Below, in pieces: positions 1 to 8,851 of a stretch of DNA of 64,000 bases. The stretch's first letter is position 1. Every line of letters begins with the position of its first letter. Origin of the DNA: Planctomycetota bacterium (lineage in GTDB: Bacteria; Planctomycetota; UBA1135; GCA-002686595). The notes beneath the pieces are model-generated. The model did no database searches. It was not told the DNA's origin and saw only the letters and a list, made by a program, of their open reading frames with translations. The DNA is taken from assembly GCA_016712565.1 (NCBI GenBank), contig JADJQU010000001.1, positions 310,001 to 374,000 of the forward strand. Direction: 5' to 3'. Position numbers and translations under genes: made by a program.

Positions 1-663
1 AAACGCCAAGGTCGTGCGATCGAAATCGCTCTCCACGAGCAGGCTGAAGATCACGATCGGCCGGCGCGCGGCGTGGCGATCGATGGAGCTCTTGAGCAGC
101 AGGTAGCTCTGGTCGAGACCGTAGCCCCCCACGCCGTAGTCGAGCATCGCGAATCGCGAGCCGAGATCGGAAGCCTCCAGCAGCGCGGGAAAACACTCCT
201 CCGCGGGGGTGGCGCAGGCGGCGAACGAGTCGCCGTAGAGCAGCACCAGCTGCCGCTCCCCGATCGAGGACTCGTCCTGGTGGGCATAGGTGCCCGGCGT
301 GACCGCGAGGCCGGTCCAGCCGGTGGTTCCATCGGGATTGGGCGCGTCGGCCATGGCGGCCAGGCCCCCCAGGCGCGCGACCAGCTTCCAATGGTCGTCG
401 TCGTTGTTGCCGTCGGCGTAGGCCGATGGATCGCGGATCCAAGGCCCCAGGCTGCCCAGATTCAGCTCCGGCCGCGCGAAGGCGAGGCGATGCAGCGCCT
501 CCGTGCCGAGGAAGGCGGCCAGGACTCCGCCGAGCACTGCGGTCAGGGCGATCTTCCAACGCCGTCCGCGGGAAGGGGCCCGCTCCGCGGAGCGGCCCAC
601 CGTGCTCCCGCCCGGGATGTCGCCTGGGGCCCGGGGCCCATGCTCGGATCGGTCGGTCGGCAA
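1..663 (-). CDS. SGNH/GDSL-type hydrolase family protein, 3' end cut off by the window edge
   Basis: The minus-strand frame is open to base 1, so the C-terminus is missing. Reading from the N-terminus there is a basic stretch, one membrane segment (WKIALTAVLGGVLAAFLG) and then a hydrolase block with the motif LLYGDSFAACATP, a nucleophile-type GDS. This is followed by LDYGVGGYGLDQSYLLLK, which fits the conserved Gly block of SGNH hydrolases. The protein is probably membrane-anchored with an extracytoplasmic esterase or acyl-modifying domain. The start is uncertain: TTG at 663 has an AAGGGGGG box 6 nt upstream, and GTG at 600 has GGGAG. A related SGNH protein lies at 55075-56187. Substrate is unknown. 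Confidence 0.72.
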   Translation of the reverse strand, partial: MPTDRSEHGPRAPGDIPGGSTVGRSAERAPSRGRRWKIALTAVLGGVLAAFLGTEALHRLAFARPELNLGSLGPWIRDPSAYADGNNDDDHWKLVARLGGLAAMADAPNPDGTTGWTGLAVTPGTYAHQDESSIGERQLVLLYGDSFAACATPAEECFPALLEASDLGSRFAMLDYGVGGYGLDQSYLLLKSSIDRHAARRPIVIFSLLVESDFDRTTLAF

Positions 664-809
664 GGCGAACCCCCCTTGGGCAGGGCCAACCTTAGCACGC
701 TCGCCCCGGCGATTTCGCGGGCCCAGGCGCTCCCCGCAGCTCTCGGGCCCCGGCGGACCCGAATCCCGCAGGTTGTGCGAGCTCGCCGGTCGGCGGGGGC
801 AGGAAACAG

Positions 810-846
810 CGCGGGCGGCTCCGGAGTGCCTCCGGAGCCGCCCGCG
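810..846 (-). terminator. Strong stem-loop downstream of the 878-3130 gene
   Basis: A perfect 16-bp GC-rich inverted repeat (arms 810-825 and 831-846) with a 5-nt loop lies 31 nt beyond the stop codon of the minus-strand gene. On the minus strand it is followed by GCTGTTTCC, so the U-tract is short. Probably a transcription terminator. Confidence 0.6.
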
Positions 847-877
847 TCCTTTCAGGCGCAGAACTCGCCTCGGCCGA

Positions 878-3130
878 TCACGGCCCGATCACGAACTCCA
901 AGCCGTTCGACAGGGTCGCGTTGTCGGGCGCGGCGAAGCCGTTGTCACGGCCCCAGGTCTGCGCGTCGACCGTCGTGCCCGGAACCGCGAGGAACGCCGC
1001 CGGCGTGCCGCCCAGGGAGCCCACGGCGAAGGCGTTCATGTCGATGGAGTACACGCCCGAGCAGTCGTTCGGCGGAGGATTGCCGAACGAATTCAGGGGG
1101 ATCGAGCGGCGGATCGGCGTGTTGATGCAGCGCAGACCGCCGACGAAGGGCACCGCGGCGCGACCGCCGTCGGAGTAGATCACGAGGCCGGGCTTGTTGT
1201 TGATCACGTTGACCGTGGTCACCGAGTAGCCCAGGCCCGCCGTCGCCGACGGCACGCCCACGCCCGCGATCGAAGGCGTGCAGCCCAGCGAGTTGACCTT
1301 CGCCGTGCAGTACGTGAGGCCGGAGGTGACCGGACCGGGAACCTCCACTTGGACCGACAGAGTCGTCGGTGTGCCCGGCTTGAACAGCGTCACCGTCGCG
1401 TTCCCTTGGATCGGCGCGCTGTTGGAATCGAAGGAGTACGTGTAGGTCGTGCTCCAGCGCAGGGCGTTGGCATTCGGGTTCGTGGCGTGAGGCGTCGTGG
1501 CCCAGGCGGCGCTGGTGTTCGGCGTGTGCGTGAACGCCCAGTCGGTGCCGTCGTAGGGCTCACCCGAGTGGTAGTCCACGTCGCTGAACTGCGCGTTCTG
1601 CTGCGTGCCGCCGATCGGGAGCGGGAAGGAGATTCCCTGCATCGAGCGGTCGGAGTTGCTGTTGTGGACCGCGTACTCGTAGTGATAGAAGCCGCCCGCG
1701 ATCGGGGTCACCTTGTAGGCGATTTCCATGCGGCCGTCGCCCGGGACGTCGATGTTCTGGATCGTGACGCCCGAGTCGTTCTGGGCCCACCAGTTGAGGC
1801 CGTGGATGTACACGATCGTCGAGCCGCTGAAGGTCAGGTTGTACGGCGGCAGGCCCGTGGGCGTGTTCAGGCGGCGGATCGAGTAGTTGTTCATCCGCTC
1901 CGTCGAACCCGGGGTCGTCAGCTCGTCGGTCGTGATGTACACGACTTCGGCGGCGTAGATCGAGTTGGGGAAGTTCGCCGGGTTGAGGTCCGTGTCGCGG
2001 ACCTGCGTGCGGCGGCAGATCGTGGATTGACCGCCGGGCGCCGTGGTGCAAGTATTCCACGGAGCGCCGGGCACCGGGAAGGGGTAGGTGAACGCGCCCG
2101 TCCAGGGCTGCACGTCCGAACGGGGCCCCAGGTTCGACTGCTGGCCGTTCAGGCCCGCGCTGTAGGTGTCCGTGGCGAAGCGGCCGAGCCAATCGCAGCT
2201 GCCGTTCGGCGCGTAGCCCGATCCCGGAACCAGGTTCGTGCAGTCCGGCGCGTCGGCGGCGCAGAAACCGTGCTTGAGCCAGCTCATGCCGATCTGGCGC
2301 AGCTGCTTGTAGCCCGCGGCCGTGGTCTGCAGACGGTACATCTGCTGGCCGATCACCGGGTGCTTGTTGCAGTTGGCGCCCGAGGTGCAGTCGATCCAGA
2401 TCGCCTCGGCGGTGCCGATGTTGCAGGACACGGTGGTCATCGAATAGGCGCTGATCCCGCCCACCGAGCCGTCGCGGGTGATCGTGCTGCCGATCGTGCT
2501 GACGACCACGTCAGGGCCGGCCAGCAGGGCCGGCGGCGGCATGGCCGGGGCCATGGGCTTCGGGGGCCCGACGAAGGGCGTCGCCAGGAGCACCAGGTTG
2601 CCGACGTAGTGGGCCGCCTCGGATTGGACGCCCAGCTCGGACAGCATCTCGTTGGAAAGGTCGATTTCGCCGACGAAGGCGATCGAGCCGTCCTCGCGCT
2701 CGATCATCTGCCGCGAATCCGGCGTCACCTCGAACACCGGCTTGCCCGAAAGGTCCTTGGACAGGGAGCGCAGCTGCCAGGTGCCGTCCGCGAACAGCAT
2801 CTGCAGGTCCCCCAGCGCGATCGAGTCGCCGTCCTCGTCGGCGACCAACAGCTTGTCAGCCTCGGTGGGCAAGGCCTGGGAGTACATCGACTGCATCTGA
2901 CCGCCGCTGAAGATGCCCTCGGACACGCCGCGGAGCTTGATGGTCTGCTCCTTCGACTCCGAGGTGATCGACCAGCCGGCGGGCAGCCGCTGGTCCGCGG
3001 GTTTGTAAAGCATCACTTCGCCGCTGAGCGTGTACCCGCGCACCGTGGTCGGGGCGTCGGAGCCACCGGCGAAGGCAGCGGAGGAGAGGGCGCACAGCGT
3101 GATCGCGTGCATGGCAACGAGTCGGTGCAT
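878..3130 (-). CDS. Large exported protein with a recurring Planctomycetota C-terminal domain
   Basis: 750 residues. A Sec signal peptide (MHRLVAMHAITLCALSSAAFA) indicates export. The middle is rich in Ser, Thr, Asn and Gly, with several Cys pairs (SCNIGTAEAIWIDC, CNKHP, HGFCAADAPDC), suggesting disulfide-bonded beta structure. The C-terminal part (around residues 600-700) has CTAKVNSLGCTPSIAGVG, then NNKPGLVIYSDGGRAAVPF and DCSGVYSIDMNAFAVG. I know this block as a domain found repeatedly at the ends of exported proteins of uncultured Planctomycetota. No catalytic motif is visible and no function can be assigned. A strong hairpin follows the stop codon. No frame breaks. Confidence 0.85.
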   Translation of the reverse strand: MHRLVAMHAITLCALSSAAFAGGSDAPTTVRGYTLSGEVMLYKPADQRLPAGWSITSESKEQTIKLRGVSEGIFSGGQMQSMYSQALPTEADKLLVADEDGDSIALGDLQMLFADGTWQLRSLSKDLSGKPVFEVTPDSRQMIEREDGSIAFVGEIDLSNEMLSELGVQSEAAHYVGNLVLLATPFVGPPKPMAPAMPPPALLAGPDVVVSTIGSTITRDGSVGGISAYSMTTVSCNIGTAEAIWIDCTSGANCNKHPVIGQQMYRLQTTAAGYKQLRQIGMSWLKHGFCAADAPDCTNLVPGSGYAPNGSCDWLGRFATDTYSAGLNGQQSNLGPRSDVQPWTGAFTYPFPVPGAPWNTCTTAPGGQSTICRRTQVRDTDLNPANFPNSIYAAEVVYITTDELTTPGSTERMNNYSIRRLNTPTGLPPYNLTFSGSTIVYIHGLNWWAQNDSGVTIQNIDVPGDGRMEIAYKVTPIAGGFYHYEYAVHNSNSDRSMQGISFPLPIGGTQQNAQFSDVDYHSGEPYDGTDWAFTHTPNTSAAWATTPHATNPNANALRWSTTYTYSFDSNSAPIQGNATVTLFKPGTPTTLSVQVEVPGPVTSGLTYCTAKVNSLGCTPSIAGVGVPSATAGLGYSVTTVNVINNKPGLVIYSDGGRAAVPFVGGLRCINTPIRRSIPLNSFGNPPPNDCSGVYSIDMNAFAVGSLGGTPAAFLAVPGTTVDAQTWGRDNGFAAPDNATLSNGLEFVIGP

Positions 3131-3479
3131 GGGTGGTGACTACCTGAGGAAGAGGACGGTGCGAACGTCGTCCCACCTTCCGGCCTGGCGGCCCGAGGTG
3201 TTTGGAAAAGCAGGGGGCGGCGTTCGAACGAGATGGAGTGCTTTCGAAACTCTAACCGACCCGCCGCGGACGCGCCGACGCCCCTGTACCAATGGGCGCC
3301 AAATCCGCGGCGGCCCGGCCGGGCCCATGGAAAAACCTTCCGCGCAGGCGAGAGATGACGCGGGAGTCACCCCCCCCTTTGGGGTAGGGCAGGGGCCTGG
3401 TGGGCATCTCCACGCCACTGGGTCGGGCCGCCACCCCTCCGGGGTCCGCTGAGCGGCCCCCAGTGCCGTCGGCCGCGGG
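3131..3479. other. Intergenic region, no gene seen
   Basis: About 350 bases between two minus-strand genes. Contains GC-rich self-complementary stretches (for example near 3317-3335 and a C8-TTT-G4 run near 3370-3385) that could end the upstream Fe-S gene transcript. No coding frame with family similarity was seen. Confidence 0.4.
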
Positions 3480-5438
3480 CTAGCGCTGGGCCGCCTCGCG
3501 GTGGCGTCGGGCCCCGTCGCGGTCGCCGCGCCTTCCCAGCACCCGCGCCAGACCCAGGTGGGCTTCCCGCTGGCCTGGGTCGAGTCGCAGGGTCTCCAGC
3601 CATTCGGCCTCGGCGCCCGCGAGATCTCCGCTCTCCTCCAGAGCACGGCCCAGCAGAAGGTGCGTGGCGGCGTCCGCGGGGTTGACCGCCAGGGCGGCGC
3701 GGAACTGGGCGATGCCCTCCGTGAAGCGGCCGGCGGCGCAGTAGGCTCCCGCCAGGTTCTCGCGCGCGGGCAGGAACTCCGGCCACAGCCGCACGGCCTC
3801 CTCGAAGGCCGCGATGGCGCCCCCGATGTCGTCGGCGGCCGCGCGCGCGACCCCGCGGTCGTACACGGCCCGGGCCGCGGCCTGGTCCTCCTGGCGCCGG
3901 CTCGCCGCGCGCGCGTGCTCGAGATCCTCGCGCAGCTGGACCCGCACGCCGTCGCCGAACAACAGGGCGAAGGGCAGCGCCAGGGCGACGAACCCCAATC
4001 CGGAACGCGTCCAACGGCCGCCGCGGACCAGGACGTGCCACTGCAGCGTCACGTCGGGACGGGAGCACAGTCGCAGGACCAGCAGTCCGATGTGGGCCCC
4101 GAGCACGGCCAGGCCCGCGGCCAGGAGCAGGGGCACCCCTTCCTCCACGCCGGGGAACAGCCGGTAGCCGCGGAAGGCGTACAAGCCCGCGAGGAACAGC
4201 GCGGCCAGCAGCAGTTCCTCCCGGAAGGAGGGACCGCCGACCCGGCGCGACTTGCCCGAGAAGACCAGCGCGATCGCCAGCGCGATCACCGCCAGCCAGA
4301 CCGCGAAGGTCCCGTCGAACTCACCCCCGTGGAACAGGAGCAGGGCGAAGCTGGCCCAGAGGAACCCCGCCTGCAGCAGGACCTGCCGGTAGTCGCGGCC
4401 CGGGCCGCTGGGGCTCGCCGCGGCGGGCTTCGCCGCCGAAGTCAACAGGGCGGGTGCTCCAAAACCCACGTACAAGGCATCGGTCGGGCAGACGCTGACG
4501 CAATCCAGGCACTTCATGCAGCCCGGGTCCACGACGCTCTTCCAATCGCGGACCTCCTGGTGGACGCGCACATTGGACGTGCACACCGCGGTGCAATGGC
4601 CGCAGCCGTTGCAGGCGTCCGTGACCCGGATGCGCAGGGGCGCGAATTGGTCGGCGATGCCGAACAGGGCGCCGTAGGGGCAGCCGTAGGTGCAGAAGCC
4701 CTTGGCCCCCAGGAAGTAGATCAGGAGCCCCCCGCAGACGACCAGGGTGGTGCTCGCCATGGCCCATCCCGGGAACGTCTTCCAGAAGAAGTTCGTCGAG
4801 AGGTTGACCTCCGAGACGCCCAGCTCCAGGCCGTTGAGGGCGCGGAAGATCAGCGGCGCGAAGAACATGTAGACGCACAGGATCCAGGGCACCAGGCCGA
4901 GGACTCCCAGGCGCACCGGTCGCGGCCGCACGCCGAGCTTCTCCAGGATCCAGCGGCAGGCGTCCTGCACGGCCACCAGGTGGCAGGCCCAGCCGCAGAA
5001 GAAACGGCCGAAGAGCGAGGTCGAGAGGATCGTGATGGCGAAGAAGATCGCGCCGGCGTTGACCACGCCCTGCTTGGAGAACTCCATGGACTCGGAGGGC
5101 TCCAGCGGCGACAGGGTGGATCCGGTGTTCCACCAGTGGGCCACGTGCAGGGCGATGGCCACGTGCACCAGGACCAGCACCAGCGCGCGCCAGGGCCCGG
5201 CCTTGGACTTGCGCGGCCGCACTCCGCCGGCGGCGTCGTCGGGCTCGAGCCGGCCGCCCGCTCCTGGACCGCACGGCCCCGGCTCGGGGTTCGCCACGGG
5301 GTTCGCCCTGGGGTTCGACACGGGGCGATTCTCCACCGGCCGGGCTTGCGGCGCAACGCGCGACGGCGTCCTCGGGCCCCGAGGGCGACCCTCGCCAGGT
5401 TCGATCAGCGCGAGCCTTGCTTGCGCACATGTGCGCAT
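3480..5438 (-). CDS. NapH/FixG-like membrane 4Fe-4S protein with C-terminal TPRs
   Basis: About 652 residues from the ATG at 5438. After a Pro-rich soluble leader come several membrane helices (from about residue 87). They include the NapH/CcoG-type motifs FFCGWACHLVAVQD and GFCTYGCPYGALF, then two ferredoxin clusters, CNGCGHCTAVC and CMKCLDCVSVCP. This pattern marks electron-transfer or maturation proteins of the NapH/NosR/CcoG group. A second block of helices follows, and the last 150 residues are TPR-like (AIAAFEEAVRLWPEFLPARENLAGAY and two further repeats). A TPR tail is not part of standard CcoG or NapH and suggests a docking role. The gene is divergent from the CBS gene by 57 nt, with an Rrf2 regulator just beyond. 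The exact start is uncertain because a palindrome overlaps it. Confidence 0.82.
   Translation of the reverse strand: MRTCAQARLALIEPGEGRPRGPRTPSRVAPQARPVENRPVSNPRANPVANPEPGPCGPGAGGRLEPDDAAGGVRPRKSKAGPWRALVLVLVHVAIALHVAHWWNTGSTLSPLEPSESMEFSKQGVVNAGAIFFAITILSTSLFGRFFCGWACHLVAVQDACRWILEKLGVRPRPVRLGVLGLVPWILCVYMFFAPLIFRALNGLELGVSEVNLSTNFFWKTFPGWAMASTTLVVCGGLLIYFLGAKGFCTYGCPYGALFGIADQFAPLRIRVTDACNGCGHCTAVCTSNVRVHQEVRDWKSVVDPGCMKCLDCVSVCPTDALYVGFGAPALLTSAAKPAAASPSGPGRDYRQVLLQAGFLWASFALLLFHGGEFDGTFAVWLAVIALAIALVFSGKSRRVGGPSFREELLLAALFLAGLYAFRGYRLFPGVEEGVPLLLAAGLAVLGAHIGLLVLRLCSRPDVTLQWHVLVRGGRWTRSGLGFVALALPFALLFGDGVRVQLREDLEHARAASRRQEDQAAARAVYDRGVARAAADDIGGAIAAFEEAVRLWPEFLPARENLAGAYCAAGRFTEGIAQFRAALAVNPADAATHLLLGRALEESGDLAGAEAEWLETLRLDPGQREAHLGLARVLGRRGDRDGARRHREAAQR
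5422..5437. promoter_or_regulatory. Perfect 16-bp palindrome at the divergent Fe-S/CBS promoter
   Basis: TGCGCACATGTGCGCA is a perfect dyad that runs into the proposed ATG (5438) of the minus-strand Fe-S gene and lies 59 nt upstream of the CBS gene start. It could be an operator, possibly for the nearby Rrf2 protein. It does not match a known Rrf2 consensus. About one such palindrome is expected by chance in a window this size, so support is weak. Confidence 0.3.
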
Positions 5439-5495
5439 GGCGCGAGTCCCGGCTTGGGATTCGGATGGCTCCAACGTCCCCCAGGGAGGAATGCC

Positions 5496-6014
5496 ATGAA
5501 AAAAAGCAGCACGGTCAAGGCCTCGGAGATCATGAAAACCAAGGTCGCGCACCTGTCCCCCTCGGACACGATCGAGACGGCGGTGTCGCTTTTCGAGGAG
5601 CTGCGCATCGGCGGCGCGCCGGTGGTCGACGGCTCCGGTCGGCCCCTGGGCGTGCTCACGGCCTCGGACATTGCCCAGTCGTCGCACGTGCGCGCCGGCC
5701 GGATCTCGGCGGACCACTCGGACTTCGTCCTGGCGGAGCCCTACGGCGACGAGGAGGACTCCGAGGACGTCGAGGAATTGGAGGCCGAGATGCTCGACAA
5801 GGAGGGCTACAGCCCCGGGCTCGAGGGCGGCGACACGGTGGGGGACTGGATGAGCACCGAGGTCATCACCGTGGCCCCCGACGCCAGCCTGAAAATGGTC
5901 TGTCGGGCCATGATCGCCCACCGCATCCACCGCGTTTTCGTGGTGGAGAAGCGCAAGCTCAAGGGCGTCATCACCAGCTACGACGTGGTGCGTTGGGTGG
6001 CCGAGAACGAGTGA
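5496..6014 (+). CDS. CBS-domain pair protein with an acidic insert
   Basis: 172 residues, starting at ATG 5496 with GGGAGGA 5 nt upstream. Two CBS motifs are visible. The first is KASEIMKTKVAHLSPSDTIE through RIGGAPVVDGSGRPLGVLT (residues about 8-58). The second is VGDWMSTEVITVAPDASL through IHRVFVVEKRKLKGVITSYD (about 112-165). Between them lies an acidic stretch (DEEDSEDVEELEAEM), longer than the usual linker. CBS pairs bind adenine nucleotides and act as energy or redox sensors. The gene sits back-to-back with the membrane Fe-S protein, so co-regulation is plausible. Partner protein unknown. Confidence 0.9.
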   Translation: MKKSSTVKASEIMKTKVAHLSPSDTIETAVSLFEELRIGGAPVVDGSGRPLGVLTASDIAQSSHVRAGRISADHSDFVLAEPYGDEEDSEDVEELEAEMLDKEGYSPGLEGGDTVGDWMSTEVITVAPDASLKMVCRAMIAHRIHRVFVVEKRKLKGVITSYDVVRWVAENE

Positions 6015-6018
6015 CCGG

Positions 6019-6035
6019 CCCCCACCCCGTGGGGG
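6019..6035 (+). terminator. Hairpin just after the CBS gene
   Basis: A 7-bp stem (CCCCCAC/GTGGGGG) with a CCC loop begins 4 nt after the CBS stop codon. There is no U-tract, so it is a possible but unproven terminator. Confidence 0.35.
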
Positions 6036-6217
6036 GCGCAGCCGGGCGGTCCCGGCCAGTGTCCCGCTGAGCAAGTCGCTGCCGCGAGATCTTCACCGGA
6101 GTGCTAGGATGCCCGCCGCGCGCCGCGGACGGAGCCTGATCCGCCGACTCTCCCGGCCAGGTGGCCGGACCCGCAGCGGGAGGAGGCCCGGCCTGGGCCC
6201 TGGGGCGGGCGCACCCC

Positions 6218-6745
6218 GTGCAAGCCATCACGCAACCCACCGCCCACGCGATTCGCGCCATGACGTTCCTCGCCCGGCAGCCGGCGGGCGAATTCCAGCA
6301 GGTGCGCGTCCTGGCCGGGGCCCTGGACCTGCCCGCGCCGTTCCTGGCCAAGATCCTTCAACCCCTGGCGGCTCGAGGGCTTCTGGAGAGCCAGCGGGGC
6401 CGGGGCGGGGGTTTCCGTCTGGCGCGCCGCCCCGCCGAGATCACCCTGCACCAGATCGTCGAGACCCAGGAGCCCGTCGCCGGCCCGCGCCAGTGCGTGC
6501 TCGGCCAGGCCGAATGCGGAGACGACCGCGCCTGCCCGCTGCACGACTTCTGGAAGCGCGCCACCGAGACCTTCCACGGCAGGCTCGCCGGCACGCGGCT
6601 CTCCGACATGCTCGCCTTCTGCGAGCGAGTCCCGGCCAGCGGCTACCCCTTTCCGCGCGCCGCCGATCGGGAAGGCCAGTCCCCGGGGACCCCTCGGGCG
6701 GCCCAGGCACCGCGCCGGGGTCGGAGACCGCGAACTCGCCCCTGA
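6218..6745 (+). CDS. Rrf2 family Fe-S-type transcriptional regulator
   Basis: 175 residues from GTG 6218, chosen because the family N-terminus (QAITQPTAHAIRAMTFLA) begins there; an ATG at 6161 would add a poorly conserved leader. The winged helix includes LPAPFLAKILQPLAARGLL and the wing SQRGRGGGFRLAR. The three-cysteine cluster CVLGQAECGDDRAC (C-x6-C-x5-C) matches the ligand set that lets IscR/NsrR-type regulators carry an iron-sulfur cluster. The protein therefore probably senses Fe-S status, oxygen or NO and represses nearby genes. The membrane Fe-S protein and the CBS gene are the obvious candidates. The Arg/Pro-rich C-terminal 35 residues are unusual. Confidence 0.85.
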   Translation: MQAITQPTAHAIRAMTFLARQPAGEFQQVRVLAGALDLPAPFLAKILQPLAARGLLESQRGRGGGFRLARRPAEITLHQIVETQEPVAGPRQCVLGQAECGDDRACPLHDFWKRATETFHGRLAGTRLSDMLAFCERVPASGYPFPRAADREGQSPGTPRAAQAPRRGRRPRTRP

Positions 6746-7085
6746 CGGCCCGGGGAGCCTGCCCCAGCCCGGCCGAGGAAGCTCGCGGCCGGTGCACGCT
6801 CCGCCGATTCCTAAGGTCCTGGAGTGGCCGTCCCTGGACTGCAGGACGGGGTGGGAGTTCACGGCAAGAATCGCTCGCAAGTCATTTCTCGGCAATCGTT
6901 TGCGACAGAATCAACGCCCTTCGTGGCAGCCTCCGCGCGGGAAAGAGCGGGAGGGCTGGGCCCGGGTGGCGACCGCGCCCGTCCGGCCCCCCCCTTCTCG
7001 GAAACAGGATAAACTAGTCCTGAAATCTCGACGCGGCGTCCGAACCAGTGGGACCGGCCGGCGACGGGGCAAGGTGGTCCACAAC
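6746..7085. other. Intergenic region, no gene seen
   Basis: 340 bases before the radical SAM gene. The frame upstream of ATG 7086 is open but its codons look random (Arg/Pro/Gly-rich shadow). A C-rich run at about 6988-6996 and the lower-GC patch GGATAAACTAG near 7007 may belong to the promoter or leader. No conserved site recognised. Confidence 0.35.
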
Positions 7086-8624
7086 ATGCGCGTCCTCTTC
7101 CTGCAGAAGTACCTGTCCCAGGAGATGCTCGGCATCTGCTTCCTCGCGACGGCCCTCAAGCGGGCGGGCCACGGGGTGCAGGTCCTGATGGTGCCCGACC
7201 CCCAGTGGGAGCAGAAGCTCGTCCAGGCGGCGCCCGACCTGATCGCCTGCTCGATGACCACCGGCGACCATGGCTTCTACGCGCGCCTCGCCGCGCGGGC
7301 CAAGGAACTGGTCCGGGCGCCCGTGGTGTTCGGCGGACCCCACCCGACCTTCGTGCCCGACATGGTGCGCGAGAGCGGTGTGGACTACGTCTGTCGTGGG
7401 GAGGGGGAGGACACGCTGGTGGAACTGGCCTCGCGGCTCGAGCAGGGGACCCCGGTGGACGACGTGCCGAACCTGACCTACCTGCGCGGCGGCGAGCGCG
7501 TGGACAACCCGGTGCGGCCCCTGATCGCCCGCCTCGACGACGCGGGCGCCCCCGACCGCGAGCCGCTCTACGCGGCCTGCGAGATCTACCGCAGGAGCGA
7601 GCGCAAGGTGTTCCTGACCCAGCGCGGGTGCCTCTACAACTGCTCGTTCTGCTTCCACCACGCGTGGCGCTACAAGCTCTACCACGTCAAGGGCAACGAG
7701 TACCTGCGCAAGCGTTCCGTGGCCCAAGTGGTGGAGGAAATCGACGCGGTGCGGCGCAGGCACCCGCTCTCCTTCGTGCACTTCCTCGACGACATTTTCA
7801 ATGTGGACGACGAGTGGTTGGAGGAATTCTGCCGCGAGTACCCCAAGAGCGTGGGCATTCCCTTCGACGTGATCCTGCGCACCAACCTGACCACGGCCGA
7901 GCACATGCGCCAGCTGCGCTCGGCGGGCTGCATCTCCGCGCGCCTGGCCTTCGAGTCGGCCAGCGACCGGATCCGCAACGGGGTCTATAGGAAGGGCACC
8001 ACCCAGGCCGACCTGCGCAACTCCGCGCGCCACGTGAAGGAGCAGGGGATCCGCCTGACGACGCTGAGCCTGCTGGGTTCCCCCGGCGCCAGCGTGGAGG
8101 ACGAGCTGGCGACCCTGCAGCTCAACGTGGACTGCAAGGTGGATCACCCCTTGTGCAGCCTCCTGCAACCCTATCCCGAGACGGACATCAACGAGATCAC
8201 CAAGGACATGGGCTACGCGGTGGACAAGCTCGAGCAGTTTCCCAACCGCTTCAACCGCCGTTCGACCATCGCCCTCGACGACCGCAAGACGATCGAGAAC
8301 CTGCACAAGCTCTTCCCGATCGCCGTGCGCTTCCCGTTCCTGATGCAGCTGGTGAAGCGCGCGATCAAGGTCCACGGGCTGTCGCGCGTGTATTTGGCCA
8401 TGTACCTCCTGTGGAGCGAGTACCTGGTGTGCGAGCAGAATCGCAGCTACGCCGAGGCCATGGGCACCGCCGGGTTCAGGAATCTGCCCTTCTTCGATTT
8501 CCTGCGCCGCGTGTCGATGAAGACGCGCATCAAGGTCTCCGAGGCCCTGTTCGGCCGCCGGCTCTCCGGCGCCCGCCTGCGACTGGAAATGGAGACCGAC
8601 ACGATCGCCCACGCGGGCGGCTAG
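7086..8624 (+). CDS. B12-binding-type radical SAM protein
   Basis: 512 residues from ATG 7086 (MRVLFLQKYLSQEMLG). The first 130 residues form a Rossmann-like cobalamin-binding-type domain (APDLIACSMTTGDHGFYARL, VVFGGPHPTF, CRGEGEDTLVELA). The radical SAM cluster motif is RGCLYNCSFCFHH (C-x3-C-x2-C), near residue 185. It is followed by HFLDDIFNVDDEWLEEFC and a TIM-barrel region (RLAFESASDRIRNGVYRKG). This architecture is shared by BchE-like and other cobalamin-type enzymes that perform methylation or cyclisation, often in lipid or natural-product pathways. The exact reaction cannot be told. It stands alone, convergent with the sugar genes. Confidence 0.88.
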   Translation: MRVLFLQKYLSQEMLGICFLATALKRAGHGVQVLMVPDPQWEQKLVQAAPDLIACSMTTGDHGFYARLAARAKELVRAPVVFGGPHPTFVPDMVRESGVDYVCRGEGEDTLVELASRLEQGTPVDDVPNLTYLRGGERVDNPVRPLIARLDDAGAPDREPLYAACEIYRRSERKVFLTQRGCLYNCSFCFHHAWRYKLYHVKGNEYLRKRSVAQVVEEIDAVRRRHPLSFVHFLDDIFNVDDEWLEEFCREYPKSVGIPFDVILRTNLTTAEHMRQLRSAGCISARLAFESASDRIRNGVYRKGTTQADLRNSARHVKEQGIRLTTLSLLGSPGASVEDELATLQLNVDCKVDHPLCSLLQPYPETDINEITKDMGYAVDKLEQFPNRFNRRSTIALDDRKTIENLHKLFPIAVRFPFLMQLVKRAIKVHGLSRVYLAMYLLWSEYLVCEQNRSYAEAMGTAGFRNLPFFDFLRRVSMKTRIKVSEALFGRRLSGARLRLEMETDTIAHAGG

Positions 8625-8810
8625 CCCGACGCATTCATGAGCTTTCAGCGAAACCCACGACCAAGCCTGGCCGGCAAGGCGCGGTGACGCGTTCTCCCGC
8701 AGGCGACCTGAAGGTCGCTCTGGACCGAACGCGGCGGCGCAACGCAGTCCAGACGGGCTTGGGCGGGGGTTGGGGCCGAAGCTCGTGAGTTAGTCGGGCT
8801 AGAATCGGCA

Positions 8811-8827
8811 GCCCCTGCCGGAGGGGC
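8811..8827. terminator. Hairpin between convergent genes
   Basis: GCCCCT/AGGGGC 6-bp stem with a 5-nt loop, lying between the radical SAM gene (plus) and the epimerase (minus). On the plus strand it is followed by GTTTCG. It may act as a bidirectional terminator, but U-tracts are poor. Confidence 0.35.
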
Positions 8828-8851
8828 GTTTCGAAAACAGGAGCGGGGTGC

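Noticed and set aside
503..3139. Long plus-strand open frame of 878 codons
   Set aside because: It is the antisense shadow of the exported protein at 878-3130; its composition is Arg/Gly/Val with no family motif.
3501..5490. Plus-strand open frame before the CBS protein
   Set aside because: Only the part from ATG 5496 has CBS motifs and a ribosome-binding site. The rest mirrors the Fe-S protein on the other strand.
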